From contig JASBTX010000028.1 in assembly GCA_030148225.1 (NCBI GenBank), positions 1-64,000 of the forward strand: 64,000 nucleotides of DNA, given 5' to 3'. Shown here piece after piece: positions 25,928-34,140 of the stretch. The DNA comes from Paracoccaceae bacterium. GTDB taxonomy: Bacteria; Pseudomonadota; Alphaproteobacteria; Rhodobacterales; Rhodobacteraceae. The notes under the pieces are model-generated. The model worked only from the letters and a program-made list of their open reading frames with translations. It searched no databases and had not been told where the DNA came from. The stretch's first letter is position 1; each line of letters starts with the position of its first letter. A program made the translations under genes and the position numbers.

Positions 25928-25963
25928 GTACGGGAATCGGAAGCAAGAAAAGGGCGAAGGTGG

Positions 25964-26362
25964 ATGTCAGTTCTACAAGATGCGCCGCTAGCAGAGCACG
26001 AAACGGCAGGCGATACCGGCAGCCGTGTGGCCACGGCAGGCAGCCTTTTGGGTGCGCTTGCCATGACATCCTGCTGCATCCTGCCGCTTGTGCTGGTCAG
26101 TTTCGGCGTCGGCGGGGTCTGGATCGCGCAGCTCACGGCGCTTTATGCCTATAAATGGTACACATTCGCCGTCGCTGCCGGCTTCATCGCCTTTGGTTTC
26201 TGGAAGGTGCACCGTGCCGAAGCTGGCGAGTGCCGGGAGGGCACCGTTTGTGCCCGACCTTTGAACCGTCGCCTGATGAAAGCCTCTCTCTGGCTGGCGA
26301 CGGTGGTTACGGCCATCGCGGTGATCTTTCCCTACCTTACACCATACATCTTGAAATTCTGA
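25964..26362 (+). CDS. merT: Mercuric ion transporter MerT
   Basis: Predicted 132 residues with three membrane segments. A Cys pair in the first (SCCILPLVLVSFGVGG) and two Cys in the loop between TM2 and TM3 (GECREGTVCARP) are the Hg(II) relay ligands of MerT. It moves Hg(II) from periplasmic MerP to cytoplasmic MerA. It is the first gene downstream of the MerR-type promoter, followed 17 bases later by merP. Confidence 0.92.
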   Translation: MSVLQDAPLAEHETAGDTGSRVATAGSLLGALAMTSCCILPLVLVSFGVGGVWIAQLTALYAYKWYTFAVAAGFIAFGFWKVHRAEAGECREGTVCARPLNRRLMKASLWLATVVTAIAVIFPYLTPYILKF

Positions 26363-26379
26363 CCGGACTGGAGATTGGA

Positions 26380-26682
26380 ATGAAACATCTCGTGCTATCT
26401 GCATTCGCCGCGATTGGTTTTGCCGTCGCCGCAGGTGCCGCCGAACAAACTGCGAAGATCGCGGTCGGCGAACTGAGTTGCCCATCCTGCGCCTACATCG
26501 CCAGCGCGGCCATGCGGGAAATACCTTCGGTCGAAGTTGTATCATTTCAGGAAGGTGAGAAATGGTGGGAAGGCACGTTCGTGGTCACCTATGACGATGC
26601 CGCCGCGACGCCCGAAGAGATTGCCGATGCGGTGATGGGCTATGGCTATCCCGCGTCCGTCGTGACCGAAAGCGGATCGTGA
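26380..26682 (+). CDS. merP: Periplasmic mercury-binding protein MerP
   Basis: Predicted 100 residues: signal peptide (MKHLVLSAFAAIGFAVAAGA) and one heavy-metal-associated domain with the metal site SCPSC (GELSCPSCAYIASAAM). The C-terminal half (PEEIADAVMGYGYPASVV) fits the ferredoxin-like fold. It scavenges Hg(II) in the periplasm and hands it to MerT. The ATG at 26380 follows GGAGATTGGA. Confidence 0.92.
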   Translation: MKHLVLSAFAAIGFAVAAGAAEQTAKIAVGELSCPSCAYIASAAMREIPSVEVVSFQEGEKWWEGTFVVTYDDAAATPEEIADAVMGYGYPASVVTESGS

Positions 26683-26749
26683 AGGTATGTGCCGTTCGAC
26701 CGCGCCGCAATCGGTAATGCTTTGATATCTGAAATCGGGAAATCGGAAT

Positions 26750-27139
26750 ATGACTGATGACAAACTTCTGCGGCGCGGCCTGATCGGCAGCGGTATTGCC
26801 GCGATCTGTTGTTTCACCCCGCTTCTTGTGGTGCTGATCGCCGGTGTCGGACTATCGGCGCTGGTGGGCTGGCTCGATTATGCGCTGTTCCCGCTACTGT
26901 TTGCATCGCTGGGTGTCGTCGCGCATGCACTCTGGCTGCGCGCGGGCAAGCCGGGGCGCTGCCCGAAAAACGTGGTCATCGTGGCGGTTGTTGTGCTGTC
27001 TGGCCTGCTTTTCTGGCTCGAGTTTCGCTTTGCGCTGCGCATATCGGTCGCCGCTGCCCTGGCGGTGGCGGCATATGCGCTTTGGCTGCGTCGCGCGGGC
27101 GCGGCTGAGGCGGCACCAGCGGCAAACGATCCGAACTGA
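26750..27139 (+). CDS. merF: MerF-like mercury transporter, extended form
   Basis: Predicted 129 residues. The N-terminal 75 match MerF: two membrane helices with the Cys pair ICCFTPLLVVLIAGVG. Classical MerF has about 80 residues; here two further hydrophobic segments (VVIVAVVVLSGLLFWL and FALRISVAAALAVAAYALWL) follow a KPGRCPKN loop. It should add an alternative route for Hg(II) into the cytoplasm. It lies between merP and merA on the same strand. Confidence 0.85.
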   Translation: MTDDKLLRRGLIGSGIAAICCFTPLLVVLIAGVGLSALVGWLDYALFPLLFASLGVVAHALWLRAGKPGRCPKNVVIVAVVVLSGLLFWLEFRFALRISVAAALAVAAYALWLRRAGAAEAAPAANDPN

Positions 27140-27164
27140 CCTGATAAACCAGAAAGATGAACCG

Positions 27165-28592
27165 ATGAAGGACAATTCAGATACCCCGAATAACGCCGGA
27201 TACGACCTGATCGTGGTTGGCGCAGGCTCGGCCGGGTTTTCGGCGTCGATCACAGCGGCCGAGGCGGGCAAGCGCGTGGCACTGGTGGGTCACGGCACCA
27301 TCGGCGGCACCTGCGTCAATGTGGGGTGCGTGCCGTCGAAGGCGATGATCCGCGCAGCCGAGGCGGTGCATGGTGCATCGGCCGCGAGCCGGTTTCCCGG
27401 CGTCGATGGCTGCGCGCCTGCGGTGGACTGGTCCGCGCTGGTGGCTGGCACCACCGATCTGGTTGCCGAGATGCGCGACAAGAAGTACATCAGCCTGCTG
27501 CCGGAATACGAGGGCCTCACCTATGTCGAAGAAGGCCCCGCCAAGCTTGTCGAGGGTGGGGTAGAGGTTGGCGGGCGCAGGCTCACGGCTGAGCGGGTCA
27601 TCGTCGCCACCGGCTCGCGCCCGCATATGCCCGACATTCCGGGGATCGATACAGTCGACGTTCTTGACAGCACCGGCCTGTTAACCCTGCCAAAGCGGCC
27701 CGAGAGCATCATCGTGCTCGGCGGTGGCTATATTGGTTGCGAACTCGCGCAGATGGCGTCGCGGCTGGGGGTGAAGGTCACGCTCGTCACCCGCTCGCGC
27801 CTGCTGCCGGGGGCGGAACCCGAGGTGGCTGAGGCGTTGACCGAGGCGCTTAAGGCCGAGGGCATCCGCGTTGAGACCGGCCTTTCCTATCGCGAGGTCG
27901 CCGCACGCGACGGCGGCGTGGCGCTGACCATCGAGCGGGGCGGCAAAGTCGAAACCTTCACCGCCACGCGGCTTGTGGCGACAACCGGGCGCATCGCCAA
28001 CACGGATGGCCTTGGGCTGGAAGAGCTGGGCATCGAGACGGACGCGCGCGGGTCGATCAAGGTCGGCCCCGACATGGCCACCACCCGTCCGGGCGTCTAC
28101 GCCGCCGGCGACGCGACCGACCGCGACCAGTTCGTCTATATGGCGGCCTATGGCGCCAAGATCGCCGTCAACAATGCGCTCGGGCTGGAGCAGATGGTTT
28201 ACGACAATTCCGCCATGCCTTGGGTCGTATTCACCGATCCGCAGGTCGCGGGCGTCGGTCTGACCGAGGCGCAGGCGCGCGCGGCCGGGCACGAGGTCAA
28301 GACCAGCGTCATCGGGCTCGATAACGTGCCCCGCGCGCTGGCGGCCCGCGACACGCGCGGGCTGATCAAGCTGGTTGCCGATGCAAAAACCGACCGCCTG
28401 CTGGGCGGCCAGATCGCCGCGCCCGAAGGCGCCGACACGATCCAGACGCTGGCGATGGCGCTGAAGATGGGCATGACGACGAAGTTGCTCGGCGAGACGA
28501 TCTTCCCCTATCTGACCACTGTCGAGGGGCTGAAGCTTGCCGCCCAGACCTTCGACAAGGACGTGGCCAAGCTCAGCTGCTGCGCGGGGTGA
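27165..28592 (+). CDS. merA: Mercuric reductase MerA (short form)
   Basis: Predicted 475 residues. It reduces Hg(II) to volatile Hg(0) with NADPH and FAD. FAD-binding GAGSAG (residues 19-24), redox pair C50/C55 in GGTCVNVGCVPSKA, NAD(P)-binding GGGYIGCELAQ, and the C-terminal vicinal Cys472-Cys473 (LSCCAG) are all present. The N-terminal NmerA metal-binding domain of longer MerA proteins is absent. Start ATG 27165 is preferred; the upstream open frame belongs to shadow sequence in merF. It is the last gene of merTPFA. Confidence 0.96.
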   Translation: MKDNSDTPNNAGYDLIVVGAGSAGFSASITAAEAGKRVALVGHGTIGGTCVNVGCVPSKAMIRAAEAVHGASAASRFPGVDGCAPAVDWSALVAGTTDLVAEMRDKKYISLLPEYEGLTYVEEGPAKLVEGGVEVGGRRLTAERVIVATGSRPHMPDIPGIDTVDVLDSTGLLTLPKRPESIIVLGGGYIGCELAQMASRLGVKVTLVTRSRLLPGAEPEVAEALTEALKAEGIRVETGLSYREVAARDGGVALTIERGGKVETFTATRLVATTGRIANTDGLGLEELGIETDARGSIKVGPDMATTRPGVYAAGDATDRDQFVYMAAYGAKIAVNNALGLEQMVYDNSAMPWVVFTDPQVAGVGLTEAQARAAGHEVKTSVIGLDNVPRALAARDTRGLIKLVADAKTDRLLGGQIAAPEGADTIQTLAMALKMGMTTKLLGETIFPYLTTVEGLKLAAQTFDKDVAKLSCCAG

Positions 28593-28745
28593 GCACCGAG
28601 AACTGCGGTTACCCCTCGACATTCACCGGCAAGATGTTCGTCTGGGCATCGCCTGCCTGCAGTACGCGCAGTGATGCAGCCACAGGCATTGCTATTGGAC
28701 TTGGTCATTTTTTCTGCTGATGACGCTGCCGTTCCCCGGCTATGG

Positions 28746-29771
28746 CTACGGCCTTTTTTGCCGATTGACCCCGCGGGGTCTGCCCGTTGTTTCGCGCTCG
28801 ACCAGTTCGGCGGGGACAAGGACGGATGAGGTGGGCATGTCGTTGTCGCGTATCCGTTCCAGCGCCACCTTGGCCAGTTTGCGGCCCAGATCATAGGGAG
28901 ACACGGCCATTGTGGTCAGGGGGGGTGCGGCGATCGCGGCGTCCTGAATATCGTCGAACCCGATGACGGAAATATCCGACCCCGGCGTCAGGCCCAGCAT
29001 ATTGATCGCCGCGCAGGCCCCGATGGCCACCATGTCGCCGTTACACACGACGGCCGTGACATCGGGATGCCGGGCGTAAAGATCGAGCATCGCCTCGAGC
29101 CCCGACAGCTTGTCATCGCGCGTGTCCCAGATGATCGGCGCGGCCAGGTCGCGCTCATCCATGATGGCGCGGTAGCCTGCGATGCGTTCGGTGCGGACGC
29201 CGAATTGTGCGCTGCCGCCCAGATAGGCAATATGCCGATGGCCAAGATCGGCAAGATGCCCGGTGGCGGTGCGAAATGCCTCGTGGTTTTCGATCCCGAC
29301 ATGATCGAACCGCCCCCGGCCCGAACGCCGCAGAAAGGTCACGGTCGGCATGCCATGCGCCGCGAGGAGATCATAGGTCGCGTCATCCGTATCTTCGGCA
29401 GGCACCCACAACAGCCCGCCGCGTGAACTTTGAATGAAGGCTTCGAGGTTGCGGCGCTGGCGCGCAACGTCATCGCGGCTGTCGAGCACCGACAGCAGAT
29501 AGCCTTCGGATTCCAGCATATCGCTGGCACCGCTGATCACTTCGGCGTTGAAAGGGTTGGCGATTTGATGAATGGCAAAACCGATCTCGCGGTTTTCGCC
29601 CGACCGCATCGAGGCGGCGCGGCCGTCGCGCACATAGTGCAGGTCCTTTGCCGCGGCCAGCACCCGCTTGCGCGTGGCCTCGGAAATCCGCCCGGCCCCG
29701 CGCATGACCTGACTGGCGGTCGCGGTGGATACTCCGGCGGCTTTTGCCACGTTTTCAAGCTTGGGTTTCAC
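28746..29771 (-). CDS. LacI family transcriptional regulator
   Basis: Predicted 341 residues. The N-terminal LENVAKAAGVSTATASQVMRGAGRISEATRKRVLAAA is the LacI HTH plus hinge; the C-terminal periplasmic-binding-like domain runs from about 60 to 335 (HQIANPFNAEVISGASDMLESEGY, VIGFDDIQDAAIAAPPLTTM). It is divergent from the ABC importer beginning at 30054 and should repress it until the imported solute binds. A near-perfect operator lies at 29897-29918. Confidence 0.93.
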   Translation of the reverse strand: MKPKLENVAKAAGVSTATASQVMRGAGRISEATRKRVLAAAKDLHYVRDGRAASMRSGENREIGFAIHQIANPFNAEVISGASDMLESEGYLLSVLDSRDDVARQRRNLEAFIQSSRGGLLWVPAEDTDDATYDLLAAHGMPTVTFLRRSGRGRFDHVGIENHEAFRTATGHLADLGHRHIAYLGGSAQFGVRTERIAGYRAIMDERDLAAPIIWDTRDDKLSGLEAMLDLYARHPDVTAVVCNGDMVAIGACAAINMLGLTPGSDISVIGFDDIQDAAIAAPPLTTMAVSPYDLGRKLAKVALERIRDNDMPTSSVLVPAELVERETTGRPRGVNRQKRP

Positions 29772-29896
29772 GCGTTGGCTTCTCAGCTGAATAGATATTA
29801 CGTTTAGTCATTTTCACCGCAAAATATCAATTTACAAGTATTTTGGCGCTCGGATGCTTAATTATTAAGCGCAAACTGCAAAAAAATTCGTTGACG

Positions 29897-29918
29897 CTTG
29901 ATATAACGATATACCAAG
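29897..29918. promoter_or_regulatory. Candidate LacI-type operator
   Basis: Two half-sites CTTGATATAA and ATATACCAAG flank a central CG at 29907-29908; 8 of 10 positions are symmetric. The size and central CG are typical of LacI-family operators. A promoter-like TTGATA (29898) and TGTATC (29921), 17 bases apart, overlap it, so binding would block the ABC operon. Confidence 0.65.
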
Positions 29919-30053
29919 ATTGTATCAACCACGCATGAGTCGGCGCTCTGCCTGCCGGTTCGGCCCGTGGCCCATGGGAGGGTCGCGCATTAGCTGGCGC
30001 GATCAAAAACAGATGCGCGCCGGATCCGGGCGTATCGATATTCGGAGGAATGC

Positions 30054-31316
30054 ATGTCTTTCAAAATCAAACTCGTGGGTGCAGTCTCGGCCTTGGCCGT
30101 CGTTGCATCCGCAGCCGCCGTTCAGGCGCAGGTCCTGTTCTGGTCGACGCAGGCCAAACCCGTCGAAGAGGCGCAGGCCATGCGCGAGAATGTTCTCGCC
30201 GGGGCGGGCGACGTCGACTACCAGCCCAATGATGGCGGCCCGTGGCTGACCCGTCTGAACGCCGAGCTGCAGGCCGGTTCTGGCAGCATTGGCGTTCTGG
30301 GTGCGCTGCACGGCGATTTTTCGGCGATGAACCCTGATGATCTGGTTGATCTGGGTGGCCTGGGCATGTCGGCCTCTGACACGTTCAACAGCCTCGCCAA
30401 GCTGGGTACGGACAATATGCAGTACATCCCCTGGATGCAGGCCAGCTATATCATGGCGGCCAACAAGGAAGCACTTCAGTATCTGCCCGATGGTGCCGAT
30501 ATCGATGCGCTGACTTATGATCAGCTGATTGAGTGGACGGCGAATGTGCACAAGGCGACGGGTGAGGCCAAGTTCGGCTTTCCGGCCGGGCCGAAGGGGC
30601 TGAAGCACCGCTTCTTCCAGGGTTATCTCTATCCGTCCTATACCGACGGCGTTGTGCGGACCTTTGCGTCCGACGCGGCGGTAACGGCATGGGAAAAGAT
30701 GCGCGAGCTCTGGACGCATACCAACCCGGCCTCGACCAACTTTTCCTTCATGCAGGAACAACTGCTGAGCGGTGACGCATGGATCGTCTTTGACCATACC
30801 AGCCGTCTGGCGCAGGCGTTCAACGAGCGCCCTGATGATTTCGTTGCTTTCCCCGCACCTGCAGGCCCGACCGGGCGTGGTTTCATGCCGGTTCTGGCCG
30901 GTGTCGCCATTCCGCGCACCGCGCCTGACATGGACGCGGCCAAGGCGCTCGTTCAGTACATGCTGAAGCCAGAAACCCAGATCGCGACGCTGCGCACGAC
31001 CAACTTCTTCCCGGTTGTCGATGTCGATCTGCCCGATGATCTGCCACCGGCGGTCAAGGCGGCAGGCAATGCCGTGGCCAAGATGTCGGGTTCTGCCGAC
31101 GCCAATCCCGGGCTTCTGCCTGCGGGTCTGGGTGCCAAGGGCGGCGAGTTCAGCCAGCTTTATACCGAAACGTTCGAGCGTATCGTGCTGGCCGGTCAGG
31201 ACATCCGCACCGTTCTGGACGAGCACAAGCCGCGCCTGCAGGCGATCATGGACGAAAGCGGCGCGCCTTGCTGGGCGCCAGATGCGGCATCTGACGGGCC
31301 TTGCCCTGTTGAATAA
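30054..31316 (+). CDS. ABC transporter substrate-binding protein (family 1)
   Basis: Predicted 420 residues with signal peptide (MSFKIKLVGAVSALAVVASAAAVQA). The mature protein has the two-lobed family 1 layout; KALVQYMLKPETQIATLRTTNFFPVV near residues 300-325 is a typical C-terminal block. CW near the end (GAPCWAPDAASDGPCPVE) forms a possible Cys pair. It is the first gene after the LacI operator and should bind the solute for the permeases at 31397 and 32239. Neighbouring hydrolase suggests a glycoside ligand. Confidence 0.9.
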   Translation: MSFKIKLVGAVSALAVVASAAAVQAQVLFWSTQAKPVEEAQAMRENVLAGAGDVDYQPNDGGPWLTRLNAELQAGSGSIGVLGALHGDFSAMNPDDLVDLGGLGMSASDTFNSLAKLGTDNMQYIPWMQASYIMAANKEALQYLPDGADIDALTYDQLIEWTANVHKATGEAKFGFPAGPKGLKHRFFQGYLYPSYTDGVVRTFASDAAVTAWEKMRELWTHTNPASTNFSFMQEQLLSGDAWIVFDHTSRLAQAFNERPDDFVAFPAPAGPTGRGFMPVLAGVAIPRTAPDMDAAKALVQYMLKPETQIATLRTTNFFPVVDVDLPDDLPPAVKAAGNAVAKMSGSADANPGLLPAGLGAKGGEFSQLYTETFERIVLAGQDIRTVLDEHKPRLQAIMDESGAPCWAPDAASDGPCPVE

Positions 31317-31333
31317 GATCACCTGATCTTGAC

Positions 31334-31357
31334 GTCCGGGCCGGTTGCGGCCCGGAC
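31334..31357 (+). promoter_or_regulatory. Intercistronic hairpin after the binding-protein gene
   Basis: GTCCGGGCC (31334-31342) and GGCCCGGAC (31349-31357) form a perfect 9-bp stem with a six-base loop, followed by CTTTCCC. A stabilising or partially terminating element is likely. Confidence 0.6.
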
Positions 31358-31396
31358 CTTTCCCACCCGACACAGAAATGCGAAAGGAGCCGCGCC

Positions 31397-32242
31397 ATGA
31401 GCACGCGATACCTTCCCTATATCCTCATCCTGCCGGTGACGATCTTTCTGTGCGTCTTTTTTCTCTATCCGTTCGTTCTGGTCGCGCAGCAGGCATTCTG
31501 GAGCGATACGGGCTTTACGCTGGATAATTTCCGCAAAGTTGTCGGGCACTGGAAGTTCCCGATTTCACTGAAGAACACGCTTTTGCTGGCAGCGGCGGTT
31601 GTGCCCATTCAGCTGGCGCTTGCGCTTTTGATGGCCACCATGGTCAACAACATGGGCCGGGGGCGTGATCTGGTGCTTTATGTCTGGACCATTCCGCTGG
31701 GCATTTCCGATCTGGCCGCCGGCATCATCTGGCTGGCGATTTTTGACCAGTCGGGTTTTCTGAATTCGATGATGAGCGGGCTGGGGCTGATCGACCGGCC
31801 GATGAACCTGCTCAGTTATCAAAGCCCGGGTCTGGTGTTCCTCGCGATCATGCTGGCCGAGATCTGGCGCGCCACCGCGATCATGCTGGTGATCCTCGTT
31901 GCCGGGATCGGCCTGATCCCCAAGGAATATTACGAAGCGGCCGAGGTTTTCGGCGCGTCGCCGTGGAAGCGCTTTACCCGCATCACGCTGCCGCTTTTGC
32001 GCCCGTCGCTGTCGACGGCGCTGGTTTTGCGGGTGATCCTGGCCTTCGAGGTTTTTGCCGTTGTGCAGGCACTGGGCGGCACGCTCTTCCCGGTGCTGAT
32101 GGGCGAGACCTATAATTATCAGTTCGAACTCTTGAACGGGCGTTCTGCGGCGGCGGTCGCGCTGATCATCCTTGCCATCTCGATCGCGGCGACCCTCGTC
32201 ATTCTGCGGGTCCTGCGCGTACCCAAGGGGGCCACGATATGA
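31397..32242 (+). CDS. Sugar ABC transporter permease (MalF-like)
   Basis: Predicted 281 residues with six membrane helices and the EAA loop EYYEAAEVFGASPWKRFTRITLPLL near residues 175-200. Strong family start YLPYILILPVTIFLCVFFLYPFVLVAQQAF. The stop overlaps the next permease start (ATGA), so the two channel subunits are co-translated. Confidence 0.93.
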   Translation: MSTRYLPYILILPVTIFLCVFFLYPFVLVAQQAFWSDTGFTLDNFRKVVGHWKFPISLKNTLLLAAAVVPIQLALALLMATMVNNMGRGRDLVLYVWTIPLGISDLAAGIIWLAIFDQSGFLNSMMSGLGLIDRPMNLLSYQSPGLVFLAIMLAEIWRATAIMLVILVAGIGLIPKEYYEAAEVFGASPWKRFTRITLPLLRPSLSTALVLRVILAFEVFAVVQALGGTLFPVLMGETYNYQFELLNGRSAAAVALIILAISIAATLVILRVLRVPKGATI

Positions 32243-33075
32243 CCGCAGTGACAACGGATACCGCAGGCGATACGCGCCGGGCAGGGCGATATGTCTATCT
32301 GGCCTCGGTCACGCTCTTGTGTGCATGGGTGCTGGTGCCGCTGTATTTCCTGCTGATCAACACACTCAGCTCGCCCGAGGCAGTCAACGCCTTTCCCAAA
32401 TCCTTCATCCCCGAGTTCGATCTGGGCAGTCTGACCTTCTTTGCCAATTTCGCGGGCATGCTGTCGGCGCTCAAGAATTCGATCCTTGTCGCGGGTGTCA
32501 CCATGATCCTGTCGATCACGATCAGCGCGCCTGCGGGCTATGCGCTCTCGCGGTTCGACTTTCCGGGCAAAGAGCTTTTCCGTCTCTTGATCCTTCTGAC
32601 ACGGGCCTTTCCGCTGCCGCTGCTGGCACTGCCGCTGGCGGTGATGTTCATCCGCACAGGTCTGGACGACACAGTTCTGGGTCTGGCGCTGGTGCATACG
32701 ACGCTGGCCATTCCCTTTGCGGTGCTGATCACCTTTTCACTTTTCTCGGGCATCCCGGTTGAGCTGGAAGAGGCGGCGTGGACGCTGGGCTGTACGCGGC
32801 TGACGGCCTTTACCAAGGTGGTTCTGCCGCTGATCCTGCCGGGGATCACGGCATCGGCCATCTTTGCCTTTGTCATCTCGTGGAACGAGGTTTTCGCCGC
32901 GGCGGTTCTGACCATCGAAAACAGGACGCTGACGGCCTTTCTGCTGCAAAACCTTGATACCTCGCCTTTGCATCTGAAATTCGCGGGCGGTTTTATCCTG
33001 GTCGTGCCTGCGCTGATCTTCATCTTTGCCGTTCGCAAATACCTTTTTGCGATGTGGGGCATCGCGAACCGATAG
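32239..33075 (+). CDS. Sugar ABC transporter permease (MalG-like)
   Basis: Predicted 278 residues, six membrane helices, EAA loop ELEEAAWTLGCTRLTAFTKVVLPLILPG around 172-200. The N-terminus has a longer hydrophilic start (TAVTTDTAGDTRRAGRY). It is the second channel subunit; the ATPase gene follows after nine bases. Confidence 0.93.
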   Translation: MTAVTTDTAGDTRRAGRYVYLASVTLLCAWVLVPLYFLLINTLSSPEAVNAFPKSFIPEFDLGSLTFFANFAGMLSALKNSILVAGVTMILSITISAPAGYALSRFDFPGKELFRLLILLTRAFPLPLLALPLAVMFIRTGLDDTVLGLALVHTTLAIPFAVLITFSLFSGIPVELEEAAWTLGCTRLTAFTKVVLPLILPGITASAIFAFVISWNEVFAAAVLTIENRTLTAFLLQNLDTSPLHLKFAGGFILVVPALIFIFAVRKYLFAMWGIANR

Positions 33076-33084
33076 GAGCCCGTC

Positions 33085-34131
33085 ATGGCCGAAATCCAGA
33101 TCAAGAATGTCGCCAAGCGTTTCGGGGAATACCAGGCGCTGTCGGATATCAACCTGACCATTGCCGATCAGGAATTCATGGTATTGCTGGGCGCGTCGGG
33201 CTGCGGCAAGACCACGCTTTTGCGTATCATCGCCGGGCTGGAGACCCAGTCCACCGGCGAGGTGTGGATCGGGGACAAGCGCGTCGATCATCTGCCGCCC
33301 AAGGACCGGGGCATCGCCATGGTCTTTCAGAACTATGCCGTATTTCCGCATCTGACGGTGTTCGAGAATATCGGCTTTGGTCTGCGGATGCAGAAACTGC
33401 CAAATGATGAGGTGACACGCCGGGTGCAGCGCACGGCGGAACTGATGCATATCGAGCAGCTGCTGAAGCGGTATTCGGGCGAGTTGTCGGGTGGTCAGCG
33501 CCAGCGCGTCGCGGTGGCCCGCGCCCTGGCGATGGAGCCGGACGTCATCCTGATGGATGAACCCCTGTCCAATCTGGATGCGCTTTTGCGCCTTGAGATG
33601 CGGGCCGAACTGAAAGGTGTTCTGGCCGAGAGCAAGACGACCGCAATCTATGTCACCCATGATCAGGTCGAAGCAATGAGCCTGGCCGACAGGATCAGTG
33701 TCATGCATCAGGGCCGCATCGTGCAGGCCGCCACACCGGTTGAGGTTTACCGCAATCCGGCCGAGCGTTTCGTGGCGGGCTTCATCGGCAATCCGCCGAT
33801 GAATTTCGTCACAGCACGGCCCGAGGGCAAGGGCCGCTGGAATGTTGCGGGCCAGAGTTTCGACGGGCCCGCCAGTGACGCCGGGGCGCTGGAATTCGCG
33901 ATCCGGCCCGAGGATCTGACACCGGCCGAGGCGGGGCTGAGGGCCACGGCCAAGGTCGTGGAGCCGCTGGGCGCGCATCTTCTGGTGACCTGCGAGGTGG
34001 ACGGTGCGTTGTTCCGCGCGGTTCTGGACAGCGATCTGGTTGTCAAACCCGAGGACAGCCTGACCCTGGCCCCAATGCCCGACAGGGTGCGCTGGTTCGA
34101 TCCAGAGACCACCAAAGCCGTAGCCGTATAG
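33085..34131 (+). CDS. Sugar ABC transporter ATPase (UgpC/MalK-like)
   Basis: Predicted 348 residues. Walker A GASGCGKTT near 36-44, Q-loop VFQNYAVFPH, signature LSGGQRQRVAVARAL near 135-149, Walker B VILMDEPLSNLD, and H-loop YVTHDQVEAMSLADR. The C-terminal TOBE/regulatory domain runs from about 240 onward (FAIRPEDLTPAEAGLR). It powers the import by the two preceding permeases; it might also serve the ATPase-less importer at 12.6-15.9 kb. Confidence 0.95.
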   Translation: MAEIQIKNVAKRFGEYQALSDINLTIADQEFMVLLGASGCGKTTLLRIIAGLETQSTGEVWIGDKRVDHLPPKDRGIAMVFQNYAVFPHLTVFENIGFGLRMQKLPNDEVTRRVQRTAELMHIEQLLKRYSGELSGGQRQRVAVARALAMEPDVILMDEPLSNLDALLRLEMRAELKGVLAESKTTAIYVTHDQVEAMSLADRISVMHQGRIVQAATPVEVYRNPAERFVAGFIGNPPMNFVTARPEGKGRWNVAGQSFDGPASDAGALEFAIRPEDLTPAEAGLRATAKVVEPLGAHLLVTCEVDGALFRAVLDSDLVVKPEDSLTLAPMPDRVRWFDPETTKAVAV

Positions 34132-34140
34132 GAGCACATC

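Noticed and set aside
30003..31373. A 456-residue minus-strand frame opposite the solute-binding gene
   Set aside because: Antisense to a clear signal-peptide-bearing binding protein; no family features.
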